This document shows positions 7,222 to 10,366 of a stretch of DNA of 10,366 nt, in pieces. Every line of letters begins with the position of its first letter. Position 1 is the stretch's first letter. Under the pieces are notes generated by a model. The model was not told the origin of the DNA and ran no database searches. It saw nothing but the letters and a program-made list of their open reading frames with translations. A program made the position numbers and the translations under genes. Origin of the DNA: Chloroflexota bacterium (GTDB taxonomy: Bacteria > Chloroflexota > Dehalococcoidia > GIF9 > UBA5620); NCBI GenBank assembly GCA_026389735.1, contig JAPLHH010000076.1, positions 1 to 10,366 of the forward strand, read 5' to 3'.

Positions 7222-7258
7222 TAGGTATTCAGGTATAACGAGAGGGAGAAAAGATTAA

Positions 7259-7594
7259 GGTATCGTTGTCCATTGGCAATGGGGGGAGCCTGGATGCAAA
7301 TGGTTAGATAAGTGTGGCTCATCAGTCGAAAACATAGAATTCCCCGTTTGGCTCAAGGACGATTATAGAAGATTTATCCAAGTACCTAGGCATACTGAGA
7401 GATGGCGAAAACTATATAATATGCGTACGTCTGTAGAGCGAGTGTTCTCAAGGCTTAAGAAGGACGGTGATGGGAAGCTGGTTGATCACCGGATAAGAGG
7501 CTTGGAAAAGGTAACCTTGAATTGTCTATTAAGTGTTTGGGTTATGCAAGTTAAGATTCTTGGTAGTCCATCATTGCGCAGTTTTACTTCCTGA
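7259..7594 (+). pseudogene. DDE transposase remnant, C-terminal part only
   Basis: An open frame of 111 codons runs from just after a TAA (7256-7258) to the TGA at 7592-7594. Its first usable start codon is an ATG at 7421, past the conserved part. The translation carries the C-terminal signature of IS4/IS5/IS1182-like transposases: CKWLDKCG (13-20), DDYRRFIQVPRHTERWRKLYN (34-54, key residues D35, R37, P43, R44 and W49), RTSVERVFSRLK (56-67) with E60 as the presumed third catalytic acid, then RGLEKVTLNCLLSVWVMQ. Roughly the first two thirds, with both catalytic Asp residues, are missing. I saw no intact terminal inverted repeats. It separates the permease promoter from the ATPase pair and marks this interval as a past insertion site. 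The exact IS family is uncertain. Confidence 0.78.
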
Positions 7595-7602
7595 TGTATA
7601 AT
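7574..7602 (+). promoter_or_regulatory. Promoter for the ATPase-effector pair, inside the transposase 3' end
   Basis: TTGCGC (7574-7579) and a perfect TATAAT (7597-7602) are 17 nt apart. The predicted start near 7609 leaves a leader of about 59 nt. The element overlaps the last codons and stop of the transposase remnant, so the pair would be expressed from an insertion-sequence end. The -35 is weak. Confidence 0.45.
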
Positions 7603-7656
7603 TTCGAATTGCATACGCAGGAGGGTTTCTCGGCAGAACATAGTGCCTAGAGCAAA

Positions 7657-7661
7657 GGGGG
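7657..7661 (+). promoter_or_regulatory. Ribosome binding site of the ATPase gene
   Basis: A GGGGG run preceded by AAA lies 6 nt before ATG 7668 but only 3 nt before TTG 7665. This favours the ATG as start. Confidence 0.6.
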
Positions 7662-7667
7662 CGTTTG

Positions 7668-8915
7668 ATGATTCGCAAGGTTCACATTGAAAACTTCATG
7701 TCATTAAAGGATACAACGATAGATCTTGCTCCACTAACTATATTCATCGGTCCAAACGCATCAGGCAAGTCAGCAGTATTTAAGGCTCTCGTGACCTTGT
7801 CCAAACTTCTCGGACCATCACCTGTTCAAGGTCCGCAAGGAGAATTCACTGCTGAACCAGCGGTTACCTTGGACTATCTAGTGTGGCAAGGAAATTCTGG
7901 ATTGCCTATCAGGTTTCAAGTATGGCTCGCTGACGATAGAGGTGATAAGCCTACCTATTCCTTAGAATTGCGAAAGGAAGCCCGAGGTTGGAGTGTCAGT
8001 GGAGAAAGAATGAAGTTAGGGAAAAAATGGTTCGATTCAAGTCAGCAGAACTTTGAACACCAGACAGAACGGCTTGGAGTAAGGAGATGGACTGCTCCGT
8101 ATAGAGCAACATTGTGTTACCTCGTAAACCCATTTCGCAATGATCAGCTTGCTGCGCCTCAAATTGCGCCGTTGTTACACCTAAAAGAACGCATTGGAGA
8201 CATATGGCGTTATCGGGTCAGTGCGAATGATATTGCATCCTTTGCGAAGGCCAAAGTGAAAGCGGCGGAGTCATTTTTTGTCGGGGAGAATGGTTGGGGA
8301 CTATCTTTGGCACTTCAACAATTGCAAGGCTTAAACAGAAAGCTCTTTGAGGCAATCGAGCAAGATCTCAATCGCTTCTTCCCGCACATTAAGTTTATCA
8401 ACTTTCAGAGCGAGCGATTTGGTGTTGGACTCGCGTTCACAACTGACAGGAGCGAAGACCTTGTACCTGCTTCGCAAGAATCTGATGGTGTTCTGCTTAC
8501 CCTGTTCTTACTTTGGCGTTTGTGGACGGCACCTTATGACAAGCGAATGGCTCAGGCTAACTTGCAAGTCTGTCTTGAAGAACCAGAGAATGGTGTACAT
8601 CCCTATCTCCTAGGCGAGCGATTCCGCCTCCTCAAAGAGTTCGCAGTTGGTAACCGGGGACAAAAGGCCGTTCAGCTACTCATAGCTACTCACTCCCCTG
8701 ATTTTTTGAGCAGCATAGATAGTAGCGAGGAAGCCTACGGAATGATTCGTGTCGTTGAATTCGACCGTGAAGAAGGGACGAAAGTTCATAACCTGAAAGA
8801 TTTCGCCCAATTCGATACGCTTCTGAGCACATTCAAAAACAACTTGGGTGACCTATGGTGGTCAGGAGCTATTGGAGCTGTTCCATCGTCTCTCGAACAC
8901 AAGGGCAAAGCATGA
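7668..8915 (+). CDS. SMC/ABC-type ATPase (AAA_21-like, OLD/RecF related)
   Basis: The 415-residue protein has all ABC-ATPase landmarks in one chain. It begins IRKVHIENFMSLKD (2-15), as in RecF/OLD-like proteins. Walker A is GPNASGKS (28-35), a signature-like SQESDGV lies at 269-275, Walker B is VCLEEPENGVHP (301-312) with E304 and E305, and the switch His is H342 in ATHSPDFL. The middle (about 60-260) holds divergent insert sequence in place of a long coiled coil. The C-terminus LGDLWWSGAIGAVP (393-406) resembles that of AAA_21 ATPases paired with a small downstream protein. No nuclease domain is fused. The stop overlaps the next start as ATGA, implying translational coupling and a shared complex. 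Family role is sensing or clamping on nucleic acid; a part in phage defence is an inference from architecture and the transposon neighbour. Confidence 0.9.
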   Translation: MIRKVHIENFMSLKDTTIDLAPLTIFIGPNASGKSAVFKALVTLSKLLGPSPVQGPQGEFTAEPAVTLDYLVWQGNSGLPIRFQVWLADDRGDKPTYSLELRKEARGWSVSGERMKLGKKWFDSSQQNFEHQTERLGVRRWTAPYRATLCYLVNPFRNDQLAAPQIAPLLHLKERIGDIWRYRVSANDIASFAKAKVKAAESFFVGENGWGLSLALQQLQGLNRKLFEAIEQDLNRFFPHIKFINFQSERFGVGLAFTTDRSEDLVPASQESDGVLLTLFLLWRLWTAPYDKRMAQANLQVCLEEPENGVHPYLLGERFRLLKEFAVGNRGQKAVQLLIATHSPDFLSSIDSSEEAYGMIRVVEFDREEGTKVHNLKDFAQFDTLLSTFKNNLGDLWWSGAIGAVPSSLEHKGKA

Positions 8916-9457
8916 ATATCATAGTGATAGGTCCGCAAATGGAGGAACGACCACTGCCAGATTATTCACTGCGTCCTGTTCCGAAGCAGAGTCTTAGTGC
9001 TGTCGAAATACTAGTGACAAGAATAGGCGAGAAGTTTTGCAAATCTAGTGTGATAATTATTGGCTTACCATGGGTCAATCCTAGGGGGAGAGGAAAGCTG
9101 ACAGCTTCGCTCCATGATTACTTAGAGGATCCAATATATTTACGCCGAGCGCTGGAGGTGGCTTTCATTGCTCCGCGAGCTACTTACCGTGCAGACGGTG
9201 CGCTAATTGCAGCTGACAGCTCCCTTAAAAAACAGTTAAAGCAACTACAGAACTGGGTGTTGTTCCACTTAAGCCCTGCAGTACCGTCCAACCGTATTGT
9301 CTGGCACTCCTTTGATCCTGTTTTTGAGGCAACTTTTTGTAAAGTGGGGAGTGATGGAGCCACAAAGGCAAGAGATTTGGCTAACACAGTTTCCCTTTCT
9401 GAAACTAATACAACTCTCAGACTATTTTGTGATGCGGTGCGTGTTTTGTTCCAATAA
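8912..9457 (+). CDS. Unrecognised 181-residue partner of the ATPase, candidate effector
   Basis: I do not recognise this protein. The ATG at 8912 overlaps the ATPase stop by 4 nt, and MNIIVIGPQ makes a natural first beta strand; the longer in-frame reading from 8855 would run 60 nt into the ATPase gene. Visible features are two hydrophobic strands (NIIVIG, 2-7, and SVIIIGLPW, 46-54), a basic PRGRGK at 57-62, a conserved-looking acidic helix (HDYLEDPIYLRR, 68-79), RADG at 93-96, a lysine/glutamine-rich stretch near 105-113 and Cys at 43, 143 and 173. It lacks the glycine/acidic TOPRIM start seen in DUF4276 or AriB-like partners and has no membrane segment. Position predicts that it works with the ATPase; its activity cannot be read from sequence. 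Confidence 0.8.
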   Translation: MNIIVIGPQMEERPLPDYSLRPVPKQSLSAVEILVTRIGEKFCKSSVIIIGLPWVNPRGRGKLTASLHDYLEDPIYLRRALEVAFIAPRATYRADGALIAADSSLKKQLKQLQNWVLFHLSPAVPSNRIVWHSFDPVFEATFCKVGSDGATKARDLANTVSLSETNTTLRLFCDAVRVLFQ

Positions 9458-9529
9458 AAGGGCCACCCGTAGGTGGCCTATTCACAATACAACAACAAAA
9501 CAAAGTGAGGTTCGTCTCTTTTAACCTCT
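9454..9529 (-). ncRNA. Predicted small RNA of about 76 nt, antisense to the end of the effector gene
   Basis: A near-consensus minus-strand promoter predicts a start at about 9529 (an A). The transcript would first form a 6-bp hairpin (GAGGTT 9528-9523 with AACCTC 9512-9507, 10-nt loop). A U/G-rich unpaired stretch follows (about 9505-9480), then a GC-rich hairpin (9478-9461) and a TTTTATT run. The 3' end covers the effector stop codon. No open reading frame of note fits inside. It could be a regulatory antisense RNA or the attenuated leader of a gene displaced by the insertion. There is no match to a family I know. Confidence 0.4.
9461..9478 (-). terminator. Intrinsic terminator hairpin, best fit on the minus strand
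   Basis: GGCCACC (9461-9467) pairs perfectly with GGTGGCC (9472-9478) around a 4-nt loop. On the minus strand the stem is followed by CTTTTATT, a usable U-run. On the plus strand it lies 3 nt after the effector stop and is followed only by TATTCA, so it may also weakly end the ATPase-effector mRNA. Confidence 0.65.
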
Positions 9530-9535
9530 ATACTT

Positions 9536-9564
9536 GTTATATCACGATCCCTGGTTTTTGTCAA
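9536..9564 (-). promoter_or_regulatory. Near-consensus sigma70 promoter of the predicted small RNA
   Basis: Minus-strand TTGACA (9564-9559, perfect) and TATAAC (9541-9536, 5 of 6) are separated by 17 nt. No protein gene follows on that strand before the terminator. A mirrored TTGACA at 9583-9588 on the plus strand has no good -10, so the two hexamers form an inverted repeat (18-nt spacer). Confidence 0.65.
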
Positions 9565-9649
9565 GTAATTTTTACCCGTTTTTTGACATTTTCCAAAAAA
9601 ACTTTCGCACATCCCTAAGGTATTAAAGACCATTTTCGATTGAACTTAA

Positions 9650-9679
9650 TTGAATCAAAAATACCTATTAGGCTATAAT
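9650..9679 (+). promoter_or_regulatory. Promoter of the tRNA-His/tRNA-Arg unit
   Basis: TTGAAT (9650-9655) and a perfect TATAAT (9674-9679) are 18 nt apart. The predicted start near 9686 lies about 11 nt before the tRNA-His 5' end, a normal short 5' leader for RNase P. Confidence 0.65.
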
Positions 9680-9696
9680 GACTAGCTGTGACTAAT

Positions 9697-9774
9697 GGTG
9701 AGCGTAGCCCAGTGGTCTAAGGCGCCAGGTTGTGGCCCTGGAGGACGAGGGTTCAAATCCCTCCGCTCACCCCA
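9697..9774 (+). tRNA. tRNA-His (anticodon GTG), CCA encoded
   Basis: The cloverleaf closes with GTGAGCG (9698-9704) paired to CGCTCAC (9764-9770). The anticodon stem CCAGG/CCTGG holds loop TTGTGGC, with GTG at 9732-9734. GTTCAAATC forms the T-loop. The extra G at 9697 faces C73 at 9771, the G-1:C73 pair that marks tRNA-His, and it is encoded in the DNA. CCA follows at 9772-9774. Confidence 0.97.
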
Positions 9775-9818
9775 ATATTGAAGCCATTCAGCAAGGAGAT
9801 GACTCTATATTACCACCT

Positions 9819-9895
9819 GCGCCTATAGCTCAGCGGACAAGAGCACCGGTCTTCGGAACCGGGGGTCGTGGGTTCGAATCCCTCTAGGCGCGCCA
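9819..9895 (+). tRNA. tRNA-Arg (anticodon TCG), CCA encoded
   Basis: The acceptor GCGCCTA (9819-9825) pairs with TAGGCGC (9885-9891), followed by discriminator G9892 and CCA (9893-9895). The anticodon stem CCGGT/ACCGG holds loop CTTCGGA, with TCG at 9853-9855, which reads CGA and probably other CGN codons. The D-loop CAGCGGACAAGAGC has the A after GG that serves as an arginine identity base. It lies 44 nt after tRNA-His and is probably cotranscribed. Confidence 0.97.
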
Positions 9896-10092
9896 CTTTT
9901 CGAAGCTAAACTTCCGCTGAAAAACATCCACTCTCGTATATGATTTTCAAAATAGATAACGGATAGCTAACCGAACTTTTTAAAAGAAGGGCTGAAGCAA
10001 TTCTTCTCTCTATTGCCCTGAGGCTAAACTCAATACCCTTAACACTGAGGAAATATTCCCCGGTATGGGGATCAGGAGCCTGAATTGAGATT

Positions 10093-10311
10093 CTACCCGG
10101 TGGTCTTAGTCTCTTTCTCTAGCACCTCGGCCAGGGCCTTATAACCCTCGCCGCCAAAAGACTTGAATTGTAAGGTAAGCAACTCTGAGTACTTAAAACC
10201 TTTAGAGGTAATCCAATCTCTGTGAACCTTGTCTCCTCGGCCAATCATATGACGGGCCAGGTCCATAGCGCTGCTTGAAACTTTATTACACGCAGGACAG
10301 TGATAACTCAT
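10093..10311 (-). CDS. Small C2H2-type zinc-finger protein, archaeal-like
   Basis: The 72-residue protein begins MSYHCPACNK. C5 and C8 (CPAC) with H21 and H30 give a C-x2-C-x12-H-x8-H zinc site, in the arrangement CPxC...LARHM...DKVHRDWI seen in small single-finger proteins of archaea and some bacteria, as far as I recall. The rest (about 36-66) is a helical tail. A perfect AGGAGG (10323-10318), 6 nt before the ATG at 10311, makes expression credible. It may bind nucleic acid or protein; no target can be read from sequence. Its promoter lies outside the window. It is transcribed towards the tRNA genes, leaving 197 nt in which I see no further gene. Confidence 0.82.
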   Translation of the reverse strand: MSYHCPACNKVSSSAMDLARHMIGRGDKVHRDWITSKGFKYSELLTLQFKSFGGEGYKALAEVLEKETKTTG

Positions 10312-10366
10312 CTGCTACCTCCTAGTTCACGACGATGCATTACTTAGACTGTTTGCCTTGTTTCTC

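Noticed and set aside
7644..7691. Leader peptide from GTG 7644 upstream of the ATPase
   Set aside because: AGGAGG near 7619 is too far from it, the frame is 15 codons, and it overlaps the ATPase start without visible regulation motifs.
9785..9895. Integration (att) site duplicating a tRNA 3' end
   Set aside because: No second copy of either tRNA 3' end is visible in the window; flanking sequence would be needed.
9896..9920. Terminator after tRNA-Arg (CTTTTCGAAG and GAAG/CTTC)
   Set aside because: The stems are 4-5 bp and weak, and the T-run precedes rather than follows the second hairpin.
10049..10080. Small hairpin TCCCC/GGGGA after the zinc-finger gene as a terminator
   Set aside because: The stem is only 5 bp and no clean U-run follows on either strand.
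9900..10110. Minus-strand open frame of about 65 codons below the zinc-finger gene
   Set aside because: It has no ATG, GTG or TTG near its beginning, no recognised motif, and a length that can occur by chance.
1..10366. CRISPR array or long direct repeats
   Set aside because: I saw no regularly spaced repeats on either strand.

Overview
The window reads as bacterial chromosome: sigma70-type promoters, Shine-Dalgarno sites, and tRNA genes with encoded CCA. Several genes have a flavour shared with archaea and deep-branching bacteria: an RNA 3'-phosphate cyclase homologue, a HIT hydrolase with a CxxC pair, and a tiny C2H2 zinc-finger protein. I lean towards Chloroflexota (Dehalococcoidia-like). 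This is an inference from gene content, not a database result.

Positions 1-3200 hold the 3' part of a coiled-coil gene of unknown function (+), a divergent RtcA-family gene (-), a gene of unknown function with a histidine-rich, metalloprotease-like helix (-), and a divergently transcribed HIT-family hydrolase (+). Convergent neighbours lie only 6 nt apart.

Positions 3198-7221 form one apparent minus-strand operon behind a strong promoter (TTGACA-17-TACAAT). Its order is a KimA/KUP-like APC permease, a small UspA protein, an RCK_N-only TrkA protein, a two-domain TrkA protein, and prephenate dehydratase. A second promoter precedes uspA. The permease carries residues resembling the potassium site of KimA. 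KimA has its USP-like regulatory domain fused; here a USP protein is separate and followed by two RCK proteins. I read this as a potassium uptake and control unit, with pheA as a passenger.

Positions 7222-9530 look like an acquired insert. They contain the C-terminal third of a DDE transposase, which lacks a usable start codon. A promoter at its 3' end leads to an SMC/ABC-type (AAA_21-like) ATPase, coupled by an ATGA overlap to a 181-residue protein I do not recognise. This two-gene unit has the architecture of OLD/PARIS-like ATPase-plus-effector defence systems and is the best candidate for an undescribed system. Just beyond it, on the minus strand, a near-consensus promoter (TTGACA-17-TATAAC) is followed about 50 nt after the predicted start by a hairpin and T-run, predicting a small RNA of about 76 nt.

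Positions 9650-10366 hold a tRNA promoter, tRNA-His(GTG), tRNA-Arg(TCG) and, on the minus strand, the zinc-finger gene.
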